This document shows, in pieces, positions 20,399 through 28,687 of a DNA stretch of 64,000 nt. A program made the position numbers and the translations under genes. Source of the DNA: Thermodesulfobacteriota bacterium (GTDB lineage: Bacteria > Desulfobacterota > UBA8473); NCBI GenBank assembly GCA_040757775.1, contig JBFLWQ010000017.1, positions 1 to 64,000 on the forward strand, written 5' to 3'. The notes below the pieces were generated by a model. It had not been told where the DNA came from, made no database searches, and was given only the letters and a program-made list of their open reading frames with translations. Position 1 is the stretch's first letter. Each line of letters begins with the position of its first letter.

Positions 20399-20955
20399 TG
20401 GATGATATTAACGGTGATTCTAAGAGAAAAGGGCAAAAAATACACCTAGTTATACATAACCCTCTATGACAAAATACAAAAAAGACTGGATTTTACCCGA
20501 TAATTGAGGTATAGGTAAGTAGATGGTTGATTAACAGTGATAATTTTGTAACCCTTAATCACAGCGGGGTAATTATGAAGGCGTCTTTCTTTAGTTCCTG
20601 AGATTACAGAGAGCAAAGAAGAAGGGCGCTTTTATTGTTTAAGACTAGTCGTATTACGTTAAAGAATACAATGTGGAAATGGAGAGTAAATAAAATAATA
20701 AGTAGGAACGTCCATTTGTGAATTAGTTTACAATTTTTAGAATAGCAAGGGGACGGATGCTTCGACCGCAAAAGCAGGGGTCGAAAAAGAAACATGGCTG
20801 AGTTGAGTATTGTGTCCCCAGAACTGACATGCACTTAAGTCAAAGCTTTCCGAAAAAATTGAGGATGTGATTGATGGTTTGGAGAGCCGTCCTTTAGGGG
20901 AGCTGGATCTACTTTTTTTGTAGCAGACCCAACCCTACCGTAATAATGCAAGAAA
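20399..20955. other. Gap with no supported gene
   Basis: About 560 AT-rich bases between the CRISPR relic and the BglII-like gene. Near 20752-20820 a block beginning ggggacggatgcttcgaccg and ending gtgtcccc could fold back on itself and looks like a decayed mobile-element end. No ORF with a ribosome-binding site is visible. Confidence 0.35.
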
Positions 20956-21867
20956 ATGGTATTGCATAACTTACTGAAGGTGGATCATGAAATGACGGTG
21001 ATATTCAAGCATCTTATCGGAAAATCGACTCTCAAAGAAGGAATCACTATACATAAAAACTTTGAGAGTTTTTTTGACAGCCCTGATTCGGGTCAAAAAA
21101 AGGAAATTACGCTCTTATATAGTAATAACCAATCAGTAACTGCCATACTCAGAAGATTGGATAACGTTAGAAAACATGTCCAGATTAAATATACTAACAA
21201 AACGCATGCGTCTTTTGTGGATTGGCTGAACGAAGTTTTTGTCGAAACAAAGAATGGTTCAATTGGCGAATTCCTCGAGTTTCGGAAGTTAGCACCCGAT
21301 ATTTTCAAGTTATTACCGATCACCATTGGTATGTCACATAATACGAAGCTCTATGTTGCAGATTCCATGTATCACAAGACGAATCAAGCCTCCTTAAAGG
21401 GAGATGCTACCTTTGAGGAAGTAGAAAAAATAATAAACGGGATTAGCTTCAAAGTGGATGAAGGCCAATCGTTCTACAATCGCGAAATCGAACGGGGATT
21501 TTCAGAGCATGAATGGTTGAGGGAAATCAAAGCTATTCCGGAGCTTGATCTAAAATGTGATTTCAGAAAAGATAGCATTCAGGTTGAAGTTGAATTTGGT
21601 AACGCAAGAGCCTATTATCAGGACTATATTAAATTCATGCTTTCATATTTCTCAAAGCAGATTCATTTAGGAATCCTTGTCACACCGACGCTGGGTTTTG
21701 CGAATGTTCTATGTGAGATTGGGAAACAGAAAGCATTACAGAGGGGCTGTAAGACTTATTCCGGAATGATGCATTTTGACAAAGCCTTCAAGGAGTTCAA
21801 ATATCTGCACCAACTATTTGATATGCCGATTGTTCTGCTCGGCATAGACATATGCCCTTTATCTTAA
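20956..21867 (+). CDS. BglII-family restriction endonuclease-like protein
   Basis: This 303-residue protein has a C-terminal part that resembles the BglII endonuclease core. ELDLKCDFRKDSIQVEVEFGN aligns with the BglII active-site segment, placing D202, E211 and E213 as candidate metal-binding residues. Downstream blocks LGILVTP, FKYLHQLFDMPIVLLGI match the rest of the fold. The first 150 residues are of unknown origin and could be a DNA-binding or targeting domain. No cognate methyltransferase is adjacent. It sits in an accessory scar next to CRISPR and IS relics. The call rests on pattern recognition of the core. Confidence 0.6.
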   Translation: MVLHNLLKVDHEMTVIFKHLIGKSTLKEGITIHKNFESFFDSPDSGQKKEITLLYSNNQSVTAILRRLDNVRKHVQIKYTNKTHASFVDWLNEVFVETKNGSIGEFLEFRKLAPDIFKLLPITIGMSHNTKLYVADSMYHKTNQASLKGDATFEEVEKIINGISFKVDEGQSFYNREIERGFSEHEWLREIKAIPELDLKCDFRKDSIQVEVEFGNARAYYQDYIKFMLSYFSKQIHLGILVTPTLGFANVLCEIGKQKALQRGCKTYSGMMHFDKAFKEFKYLHQLFDMPIVLLGIDICPLS

Positions 21868-21957
21868 TTCCTGCTGTAATAATCTGAAATTATATCTAGC
21901 ATTTCACTGACAGCGCGGCCACGAGGTCCAATTTGTTAAGGAATTGGATCAGTGCGT

Positions 21958-22173
21958 CTACGGCAAATTATGGGACAGAATATATATAACGACCACGTTC
22001 AGTTTCCACTGGGCAGAAACTATCAAGACCCTTATTAAAAAAGCAATATTCTGAGAGGGAATATCTAGATAAAAATGCCTTACAAGTTCCCTAAATTTTG
22101 CCTCAGAAATTCTTGAACGTTTTACATACTTGTTTTTCATTGTCATGACTAGGTTTATACCACATTTGAACAC
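21958..22173 (-). pseudogene. IS1595-type transposase N-terminal relic
   Basis: The 71-codon frame contains MKNKYVKRSRISEAKFRELV, a characteristic N-terminus of IS1595/ISXO2-like transposases. After about residue 45 the homology fails and the frame ends. No catalytic core or terminal inverted repeats are visible nearby. It is a decayed insertion-sequence fragment; a core fragment of the same family lies at 30508-30696. Confidence 0.65.
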
Positions 22174-22246
22174 TATGTTCTAGTCAAGACCCATTAAATG
22201 GGGAAAGAGACCATTTAATTTGATACGCAAAAAGATGGGATTTTCT

Positions 22247-22330
22247 CTATTCTAACGACAGAAGTTCGGTAAGCTTTTTTGCTATATCTTTCTTCCTCAT
22301 CAAACTCTAACCGATTAGAAAGGCATGTGT
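22247..22330 (-). pseudogene. Relic of the trpC 3' end
   Basis: Read on the minus strand, this encodes THAFLIG, a TAG stop, then SLMRKKDIAKKLTELLSLE and a stop. It aligns without gaps to the last 28 codons of the intact trpC at 24630-25421 (AHAFLIGESLMRERDIAKKLTELLSIQ). The intact Glu codon GAG is TAG here. It is a diverged, truncated duplicate of trpC located about 2.3 kb downstream of the real gene on the same strand. Confidence 0.8.
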
Positions 22331-22358
22331 CCCTCAACTTTTTAGCTCTTTAAATACC
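22331..22358 (-). repeat. Direct repeat flanking the ATPase gene, left copy
   Basis: This 28-bp block matches 23719-23746, the 3' end of the nucleotidyltransferase gene, at 24 of 28 positions without gaps. The two copies are direct and flank the ATPase gene. The left copy overlaps the ATPase stop codon. It appears to be the tail of a second nucleotidyltransferase copy joined to the trpC relic. Confidence 0.65.
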
Positions 22359-23630
22359 ACCAAGTAAGAGCCAGTCAGGAACTGCCCAGATATTCTTTCT
22401 TATTTCAACGACCTCTCTGCCCGAATAAACGATAAGTCCTATCGGCGCATGTTTTCTGTAATCAATCATAAAAGATTCCATACTTCTACCATCAGCGTGA
22501 GCAATTTGAGATGAATATTTCACCTCAATGGGCAACAGTATTTCTTCTCCTGTTATCAGGAAATCTATTTCCATACCTCCTGCGGTCCGATAAAAATATA
22601 TGTCAGGCTCTACAAGCTGCAAGTGTTTCCATTTGAGAAGCTCCGAGAAGACCCAAGTTTCATAAGTAGCCCCTGAGTTTATTGCCATCTCTCCCAGTAT
22701 CACTCTATTCAGACCAAGATCAGGAAAATATATTTTAGGGCTTTTAACGAAACGCTTGCCTATATTTTCGTAATATGGAGGTACTAAATAGCATTGAAAA
22801 GACATTACCAGCAGATTTATGTATCTTTTTACTGTATTTACTGCCACGGATAAATCCCGGGCAACCTCACTGATTGAAAGGAGTTGTCCCGTGCGGGCGC
22901 ATAGAAACTTCTGAGCTAAAGCAAAGGTATCTATATTTGTTACCTGCCCAACATCCGAAATGTCCCTCTCCAGGTATGTTTTTCGATAGTCCTTCAGCCA
23001 ATTAATTTTATCTGAGGCATCCTTCATCTGCCATACGGGAGGATAGCCTCCCCATTTTTGATGTTCTCTGGTCACAGCCGTCACGCTGCGAATTTTTTCG
23101 GGGGGAAAAATGTTTGGCACTTCAACATCTTCTTTTTCTAACTTACCCTGTTTCCAGATTCTTGTGAGCAGTGGAGTCGGGGGACCTTCCGAGACCTCAG
23201 AAAGTGAAAATGGAAATAGATTCAATAAAGCAACTCTTCCTGCAAGGGTTTCCTTGACATCCTTAAGTAAAAGCAGTTGTGATGATCCTGTCAGAATGAA
23301 AACCTTTTTTTGAGAAGCCAGGTTTCTTTTCTGCCTGTCTATGACATATTTTAATGAATCAAACAATGCTGGTATCTTCTGAACTTCATCGAGTATTACT
23401 AAAGGAGTGTCAAGCAACTCAAGGATAGATATTGCCGAGTTTTGAAATCGAAGCCTCTCATCAGGGTCATCAAAGGATATATAGGTATGGGGTTGATTTA
23501 TGCATTGAGGAAGAATACCTTCACAAAGAGTCGTTTTACCCGTCTGCCTGGCTCCGGTAAGTACAACTGTCCGCTCTTGCTTTATTTTCGACAAAAAAAC
23601 ATCGGTAATGTTTCGCTTTATAAATTCCAT
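22350..23630 (-). CDS. AAA ATPase with DUF4143 domain
   Basis: This 426-residue protein has an N-terminal AAA_14 ATPase domain with Walker A VLTGARQTGKTTL near residue 24 and Walker B PLVILDEVQ near 75, plus TGSSQLLL sensor-type residues. The C-terminal half is the DUF4143 domain, with DFLITGEEILLPIEVKYSS, a nuclease-like E-V-K end. The family is mobile, often isolated, and of unsettled function; defence or toxin-like roles have been suggested. The last residues lie in a junction with a nucleotidyltransferase relic, so the native end may have been altered. Confidence 0.88.
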   Translation of the reverse strand: MEFIKRNITDVFLSKIKQERTVVLTGARQTGKTTLCEGILPQCINQPHTYISFDDPDERLRFQNSAISILELLDTPLVILDEVQKIPALFDSLKYVIDRQKRNLASQKKVFILTGSSQLLLLKDVKETLAGRVALLNLFPFSLSEVSEGPPTPLLTRIWKQGKLEKEDVEVPNIFPPEKIRSVTAVTREHQKWGGYPPVWQMKDASDKINWLKDYRKTYLERDISDVGQVTNIDTFALAQKFLCARTGQLLSISEVARDLSVAVNTVKRYINLLVMSFQCYLVPPYYENIGKRFVKSPKIYFPDLGLNRVILGEMAINSGATYETWVFSELLKWKHLQLVEPDIYFYRTAGGMEIDFLITGEEILLPIEVKYSSQIAHADGRSMESFMIDYRKHAPIGLIVYSGREVVEIRKNIWAVPDWLLLGGI

Positions 23631-23646
23631 ATCGAGATACTACCAT

Positions 23647-23683
23647 TTGCATTGCAAAATTGCAAGGTAAATTTGCAATGCAA
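23647..23683. promoter_or_regulatory. Perfect 12-bp inverted repeat upstream of the ATPase gene
   Basis: TTGCATTGCAAA at 23647-23658 is repeated in inverse as TTTGCAATGCAA at 23672-23683, with a 13-bp centre that holds another TTGCAA. It begins 17 bp upstream of the ATPase start. Position and symmetry suit an autorepressor operator; an element end is the alternative. Confidence 0.6.
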
Positions 23684-23718
23684 TTGAAATGCTCTGTTTT
23701 GTACTGGAACACTCAACT

Positions 23719-23746
23719 CCCTCAACCCTCTAACTCTTTAAATACC
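23719..23746 (-). repeat. Direct repeat flanking the ATPase gene, right copy
   Basis: This is the 3' end of the intact nucleotidyltransferase gene, encoding the EVFKELEG tail and the stop codon. The matching block at 22331-22358 lies beyond the far end of the ATPase gene. Confidence 0.65.
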
Positions 23747-24282
23747 TCCTCAAATGTCCTCAAAAACTCCTTTTCGCCAGAAGATGCATCGAATTCCTTA
23801 AGCCAGACTCGTATGTGTTGAATATCGATCTTCGGGTTTTTCAGAATAATTGTCTTAACATCCTCTATGTCCCTAGGTCTGCCTGAGAAGATTTTGTGGA
23901 TTATCAGATCTTCGGCAGAGGCAAAATTGACTTTCTGGTCCAGTATCGTTACCTTTTCTGCTCTTTTTATTGCTTCTGTTTCATAAGGAGTAAATGAGAA
24001 GATAAAGTCAACCCTTATGCCGGTAGCTTCATCTAAGGCGGGCAGAACCATGGTTTGTGTAACAAATGATTCTATATCGTTGGGGATAGGTTTGAGTTGG
24101 AGTTCTTGTAGAACAGAAAGAAGTTCACCGAGACAATCGGTATTCACACCTAGAGTAATATCTATATCTCTGGTGAGGCGGGGTTCTCCGTGAAGCAATA
24201 CAGCCTGTCCCCCGATAATCATATAGGGAAGACTGTATCTGTCTAGGCTTGCACCTATTTGGCACAGGAGTTTTTCAAACAT
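23722..24282 (-). CDS. Nucleotidyltransferase-fold protein
   Basis: This 186-residue protein has the minimal nucleotidyltransferase signature YMIIGGQAVLLHGEPRLTRDIDITLG near residue 20: GG, then the DxD (DID) metal pair. A third acidic residue occurs in IRVDFIFS near residue 90. It resembles AbiEii/MNT-type toxins or antitoxin partners that modify a target with a nucleotide. It overlaps the small gene upstream by 28 bp, forming a tight pair. Confidence 0.75.
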   Translation of the reverse strand: MFEKLLCQIGASLDRYSLPYMIIGGQAVLLHGEPRLTRDIDITLGVNTDCLGELLSVLQELQLKPIPNDIESFVTQTMVLPALDEATGIRVDFIFSFTPYETEAIKRAEKVTILDQKVNFASAEDLIIHKIFSGRPRDIEDVKTIILKNPKIDIQHIRVWLKEFDASSGEKEFLRTFEEVFKELEG

Positions 24283-24476
24283 GAATTAAGCACTTTCGCA
24301 ATCTTTATATCTACATCTATTCCTTCCAAAGGTTCTTTAGGAGGAAGCACACCAAGTGTTACCCCCTCGTTCCACATAGATGTAAAGAGCTTAATGGACT
24401 GTTGAAAGGGTAGCTTTCCTTCATCCCTAACAAGGCTATTTTCGAATTTTTTAAGTAGTTCCGGGTTTTTTATCAT
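24255..24476 (-). CDS. Small partner of the nucleotidyltransferase
   Basis: This 73-residue protein starts MIKNPELLKKFE and contains EGIDVDIKIAKVLNS. It belongs to a family of short proteins that precede nucleotidyltransferase genes (from my memory of such pairs). The overlapping start suggests translational coupling, as in toxin-antitoxin or substrate-adaptor pairs. No catalytic motif is seen. Confidence 0.6.
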   Translation of the reverse strand: MIKNPELLKKFENSLVRDEGKLPFQQSIKLFTSMWNEGVTLGVLPPKEPLEGIDVDIKIAKVLNSCLKNSCAK

Positions 24477-24629
24477 CTTCTTAAGATATAGTTTACTATA
24501 AATACGTTGTAATTTCTACTCTTATCTTTGCCTGAAGTTTTGAAAGAGGATATTGCCTTGATTAAGTTATTAAGAGTAATTAATGTTAAAATGGTATCGT
24601 AAATAAAGGGTAAGTGTATGAGTTCTCTA

Positions 24630-25421
24630 TTATTGTATAGACAGGAGTTCGGTGAGCTTTTTGGCTATATCCCTCTCCCTCATAAGACTCTCGCCTATGA
24701 GAAAGGCATGTGCCCCGCACTCCCTTAACCTTGAAATATCTTCGGCTGTATTGATGCCGCTTTCACTCACCACAATCTTATCCTGCGAGATTTCTTTGAT
24801 GAGACGTTCTGTTGTTGCTATGTCGGTTTTGAAGGTTTTCAGATCCCGGTTGTTTATGCCGATAATTTCAGCCTCTGTTTGAAGAACCCTCTTCAATTCT
24901 TCAAGGTTGTGGACTTCCACAAGAGCCTGCATGCCCAGCTCTCTTCCGGTTTTTAAAAGATCCTTCAACTCACTATCGTTCAATATCGCTGCAATCAATA
25001 AGAAGGCATCGGCACCGTAAGTACGTGCCTGATAAACCTGATACTCATCAAAGATAAAATCCTTACCCAGAAGAGGAATAGCAGTCATCTCTCTTATTTT
25101 TTTGAGGTAATCGAGGCTTCCATAAAAGAAGTTCTCTTCGGTAAGTACGGATATGGCCGATGCCCCATTGGCCTCATATATCTTTGCAATCTCAACCGGA
25201 TCAAAATCTTCCCTGATTATCCCTTTGGATGGCGATGCCTTCTTTACCTCGGCAATAATCTTTATTGGGGTTGACGGCGATGTCAGAGCAAACTTGATGT
25301 CTCTTACAGGAGGTGGCTTGCTTATCCGGCTTTTGAGCTCATCGATCGAACACTTCTTTTTTGTCTCAAAAAGTTCTTTCTTTTTATGGTTGATAATCTC
25401 ATCTAAAAAAATACCTTTCAC
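24630..25421 (-). CDS. trpC: Indole-3-glycerol phosphate synthase
   Basis: It forms indole-3-glycerol phosphate from CdRP in Trp synthesis. The 263-residue TIM barrel has the N-terminal catalytic segment IIAEVKKASPSKG, EDFDP, LLGKDFI, LVEVHN, GINNRDLKTF and VSESGI. It is a separate enzyme, not fused to trpF. It is the last Trp gene of the operon. A diverged duplicate of its 3' end lies at 22247-22330. Confidence 0.97.
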   Translation of the reverse strand: MKGIFLDEIINHKKKELFETKKKCSIDELKSRISKPPPVRDIKFALTSPSTPIKIIAEVKKASPSKGIIREDFDPVEIAKIYEANGASAISVLTEENFFYGSLDYLKKIREMTAIPLLGKDFIFDEYQVYQARTYGADAFLLIAAILNDSELKDLLKTGRELGMQALVEVHNLEELKRVLQTEAEIIGINNRDLKTFKTDIATTERLIKEISQDKIVVSESGINTAEDISRLRECGAHAFLIGESLMRERDIAKKLTELLSIQ

Positions 25422-25448
25422 CTTTCACCTTTTACCTTTTCCCGTTCA

Positions 25449-26459
25449 CTATTTATTGCTAATTTTCACAAGCCCTTCCAGTTTCTTCATGGCAGAACCG
25501 CTGTCTATGGACTCTTCTGCAACCCTGACACCTTCGATAAAAGTTTCTGCCTTTCCACCGGCTACAATAGCGGCGGCGGCATTGAGGAGAATTATATCCC
25601 TTTTCGGTCCTTTTTCACCCCTGAGAACCCCCAGAGTAATACTGGCGTTTTCTTCAGGGCTTCCTCCAAGCAGGTCTTCAGCCCGGCATCGCTCAATACT
25701 GAAATCCTCTGGTTTTATCCAATAGGTATCCACCTTTCCGTTCTTTAGCTCAGAGACTTTTGTCTTAGAACTTAGACTGATCTCGTCCAGCCCATCCTCA
25801 CCATGGACTACAAAGGCATGTTGGCTCCCCAGATTACCCAAAACAGCAGCCAATTTTTCTGTCAGCTCTTTGGAATATATACCTATCACCTGGGCAGAAG
25901 CCCCTGCAGGGTTGGTCAATGGCCCCAATATATTGAAGACAGTTCTTATACCAATCTCCCGCCGGGGTCCGATTGCATATTTCATTGCTCCGTGAAGCAG
26001 AGGAGCAAAGAGGAAGCCGATACCATTTTCATTGAGGCATCTTTCTACTATGCTTGCACCTGCTTCGATGTTTACTCCCAAAGCCTTTAAGACATCTGCG
26101 CTTCCACAGTTGCTTGATACAGATCTGTTCCCGTGTTTTGCTACAGTTATACCAGCCCCTGCTGCTACAAATGCTGAAGTGGTAGATATGTTAAAGGTAT
26201 TGGCCCCATCTCCACCGGTTCCGCATGTATCTATAACCGTGGGAGAGTTTGTGTTTATCTTGATAGCCTTTTCACGCATAACCCTGGCTGCACCGGTAAT
26301 CTCCTCTATGGTTTCTCCCTTCATTCGCAGGGCAGTAATGAACGAGGCTATCTGGGCAGGGGTTGCCTCTCCGCTCATTATCTGGTTCATTACTCCTACC
26401 ATCTCTGATTCGGACAGGTTATTCCCCTCGATCACCTTTCCTATTGCCTCTGTAATCAT
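25449..26459 (-). CDS. trpD: Anthranilate phosphoribosyltransferase
   Basis: It transfers phosphoribose from PRPP to anthranilate. The 336 residues carry the [21 protein letters not shown]-binding loop, KHGNRSVSS and a conserved [13 protein letters not shown]. The order trpG-trpD is kept and the two are separate proteins. About 61 bp separate it from trpG. Confidence 0.97.
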   Translation of the reverse strand: MITEAIGKVIEGNNLSESEMVGVMNQIMSGEATPAQIASFITALRMKGETIEEITGAARVMREKAIKINTNSPTVIDTCGTGGDGANTFNISTTSAFVAAGAGITVAKHGNRSVSSNCGSADVLKALGVNIEAGASIVERCLNENGIGFLFAPLLHGAMKYAIGPRREIGIRTVFNILGPLTNPAGASAQVIGIYSKELTEKLAAVLGNLGSQHAFVVHGEDGLDEISLSSKTKVSELKNGKVDTYWIKPEDFSIERCRAEDLLGGSPEENASITLGVLRGEKGPKRDIILLNAAAAIVAGGKAETFIEGVRVAEESIDSGSAMKKLEGLVKISNK

Positions 26460-26520
26460 GATAGCTGTCTCCTCTTGATATTCAATAGTAGCAATTGCAA
26501 TTCAGAAATTGGACTTTAGT

Positions 26521-27108
26521 CTATGGTCTACTGTCTAAATCACTGATACTCTTCAGAAAATTCTTCAAAAGGCCTTTTCCCACCCTGGTCAGGATAGACT
26601 CCGGGTGGAATTGAATCCCCTCTATGGGGTATTCTTTGTGCCTGACTCCCATTATTTCGCCATCTTCACTCTCTGCACTTACCTTGAGACAGGCAGGAAG
26701 AGTGGCTTTATCGATGACCAATGAGTGGTATCTTGTAGCCTCGAAGGGATTTGGCAGGTCTTTATAGACCCCTTCATTGTCATGATGTATAAGGGAGGTC
26801 TTACCATGCATTATGTTTTTAGCTTTAATGACCCTTCCGCCGAATGCCTCTCCAATCGACTGATGCCCTAAGCATACACCAAGGATTGGTATCTTGCCGG
26901 CGAAGTGTCTGATTGCAGCCAATGAGATGCCAGCTTCTTTGGGTCTGCCAGGCCCAGGTGAAATAGTCAGTCCCCGGGGTTTCAGACTGTCAATATCTTC
27001 CATACTTATCTTATCGTTTCTAAACACCCTGACTTCCTCACCCAGTTCTTCAAGGTACTGGACCAGGTTATAAGTAAAAGAATCATAATTATCAATCATC
27101 AAAAGCAT
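26521..27108 (-). CDS. trpG: Anthranilate synthase, glutamine amidotransferase subunit
   Basis: This 195-residue class I glutamine amidotransferase supplies ammonia to TrpE. The nucleophile is in [16 protein letters not shown], and the His-Glu pair is in [10 protein letters not shown]. The [19 protein letters not shown] start is canonical. It could also serve a PabB, as in some bacteria. It starts 4 bp after the trpE stop. Confidence 0.96.
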   Translation of the reverse strand: MLLMIDNYDSFTYNLVQYLEELGEEVRVFRNDKISMEDIDSLKPRGLTISPGPGRPKEAGISLAAIRHFAGKIPILGVCLGHQSIGEAFGGRVIKAKNIMHGKTSLIHHDNEGVYKDLPNPFEATRYHSLVIDKATLPACLKVSAESEDGEIMGVRHKEYPIEGIQFHPESILTRVGKGLLKNFLKSISDLDSRP

Positions 27109-27111
27109 CTT

Positions 27112-28593
27112 TTAACCCAATCCATCTTTAGCCATCTCAAGGGCTTTCATCATAGCCTTAGCCTTATTTACTGTTTCCGACCACTCTTTATCTGGTTCTG
27201 AATCAGCAACGATACCGGCGCCTACCTGAATATATATAGTGCGATCCTTTATTATCACTGTCCTAATTGTAATACAAAAATCCATATTGGCGGAAAAGCT
27301 AAAGTACCCTACGGCACCGGCATAAGGGCCTCTCCTGGCAGGTTCCAAATCTTCGATTATCTCCATCGCCCTCACTTTAGGAGCACCGGAAACCGTTCCT
27401 GCGGGGAAACATGCCTTAAGAACATCAAAACAATCCTTATCGTCAGCAAGAACTCCCTGGACATTTGAGACTATATGCATTACATGGGAGTATCTTTCTA
27501 TTACCATAAGTTCGTTGACGTTGACTGTTGCTGTTTTTGCTACTCTACCCACATCATTTCGCCCAAGGTCTACCAGCATTATATGTTCTGCAATCTCCTT
27601 AGGGTCCTGAAGCAAATCCTTCTCCAGTGCCTGGTCATCTTCAGGGGTTTTACCCCTTGGGCGCGTGCCAGCAATAGGTCTAAGGGCAATGCGATTGTTT
27701 TCAACCCTAACCATAACCTCCGGGGATGATCCTACTACCATCAAGTCATCGAACTTTAAGTAGAACATATAGGGTGAGGGATTTATAATCCTTAAACTCC
27801 GATAGATGTTCATGGGGTCTATATCAGCCTGTGTCTGGAATCGCTGTGAAAGGACTACCTGTATAATATCCCCTGCCACGATATGCTCTTTTGCTTTTGC
27901 TACTATATTTTCAAACTCCTCTTTTGAAAGATTCGATGTGATATTGAGGCTTGGTTGACGGGTAATCGGTATTGATTCTCTGCTCAGAGGTTCTTTTAAC
28001 TTTGAGACTATGGAATCTATCTTTCTTGCAGCCTCTCTGTATACGCTCTCCAGGTCACACCCATCGTTTAAGTAAACATTGGACACAACTTTCATGGTTT
28101 GTTTCAGGCTGTCAAATATCAGGATGGTGTCTGTAATCACAAAGAAGCTGTCGTATATGTTAAGGTCATCGGTGGTATTGTCGGGTAATTCTTCAAAGAA
28201 TCTCACCATGTCATAACTCAAATAGCCCACCGCTCCGCCAAAAAACCTGGGGAGTCCGTCCATCGTTACAGGTTTATATTCCCTCATTAAATCCCTTAAT
28301 TTATCGAGGGGGGATTTCACATTTTTCCACTCTTCTGTATTTTTGCCACTGATAATTTCTACCGTGTTCCCTTTGCTTCTAAAGATTATAGAGGGGTTGA
28401 AGCCAAGGAAACTGTATCTGGCCCATTTTTCACCCCCCTCCACGCTTTCCAGCAGGAATGAATATTTGCCGCCGTTTATCTTTTGAAATGCAGAGACCGG
28501 GGTCTCCATATCTGCCAGGATATCTCTGTATACAGGTATAAGGTTACCTTCTTTTGCTTTTCTGGAAAACTCTTCAAAAGAGGGGAAGTACAT
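27112..28593 (-). CDS. trpE: Anthranilate synthase component I
   Basis: It converts chorismate to anthranilate. The 493-residue protein has the Trp-binding feedback site LLESVEGGEKWARYSF near residue 46 (LLES motif) and NPSPYMFYL near 275. The catalytic C-domain contains GTRPRGKTPEDD and GAPKVRAMEIIEDLEP. The presence of LLES suggests feedback inhibition by Trp. It follows trpB2 with a 94-bp gap that holds two small hairpins. Confidence 0.97.
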   Translation of the reverse strand: MYFPSFEEFSRKAKEGNLIPVYRDILADMETPVSAFQKINGGKYSFLLESVEGGEKWARYSFLGFNPSIIFRSKGNTVEIISGKNTEEWKNVKSPLDKLRDLMREYKPVTMDGLPRFFGGAVGYLSYDMVRFFEELPDNTTDDLNIYDSFFVITDTILIFDSLKQTMKVVSNVYLNDGCDLESVYREAARKIDSIVSKLKEPLSRESIPITRQPSLNITSNLSKEEFENIVAKAKEHIVAGDIIQVVLSQRFQTQADIDPMNIYRSLRIINPSPYMFYLKFDDLMVVGSSPEVMVRVENNRIALRPIAGTRPRGKTPEDDQALEKDLLQDPKEIAEHIMLVDLGRNDVGRVAKTATVNVNELMVIERYSHVMHIVSNVQGVLADDKDCFDVLKACFPAGTVSGAPKVRAMEIIEDLEPARRGPYAGAVGYFSFSANMDFCITIRTVIIKDRTIYIQVGAGIVADSEPDKEWSETVNKAKAMMKALEMAKDGLG

Positions 28594-28595
28594 TT

Positions 28596-28687
28596 GTAAT
28601 TTCGTTCCTTTCAGACAGGGGAACAGCCCTTACGGGCTGCCCCCATTCTTGTCAGTTTACACACAGCGGGCTTAAGCCCGTTGTTGT
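28596..28687. repeat. Two small palindromes between trpB2 and trpE
   Basis: The gap contains AGCCCttACGGGCT and CGGGCttaaGCCCG, separated by about 30 bp. Neither is followed by a T-run on the minus strand, so they are unlikely to be terminators. They may be processing sites or REP-like repeats in the trp transcript. Confidence 0.4.
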
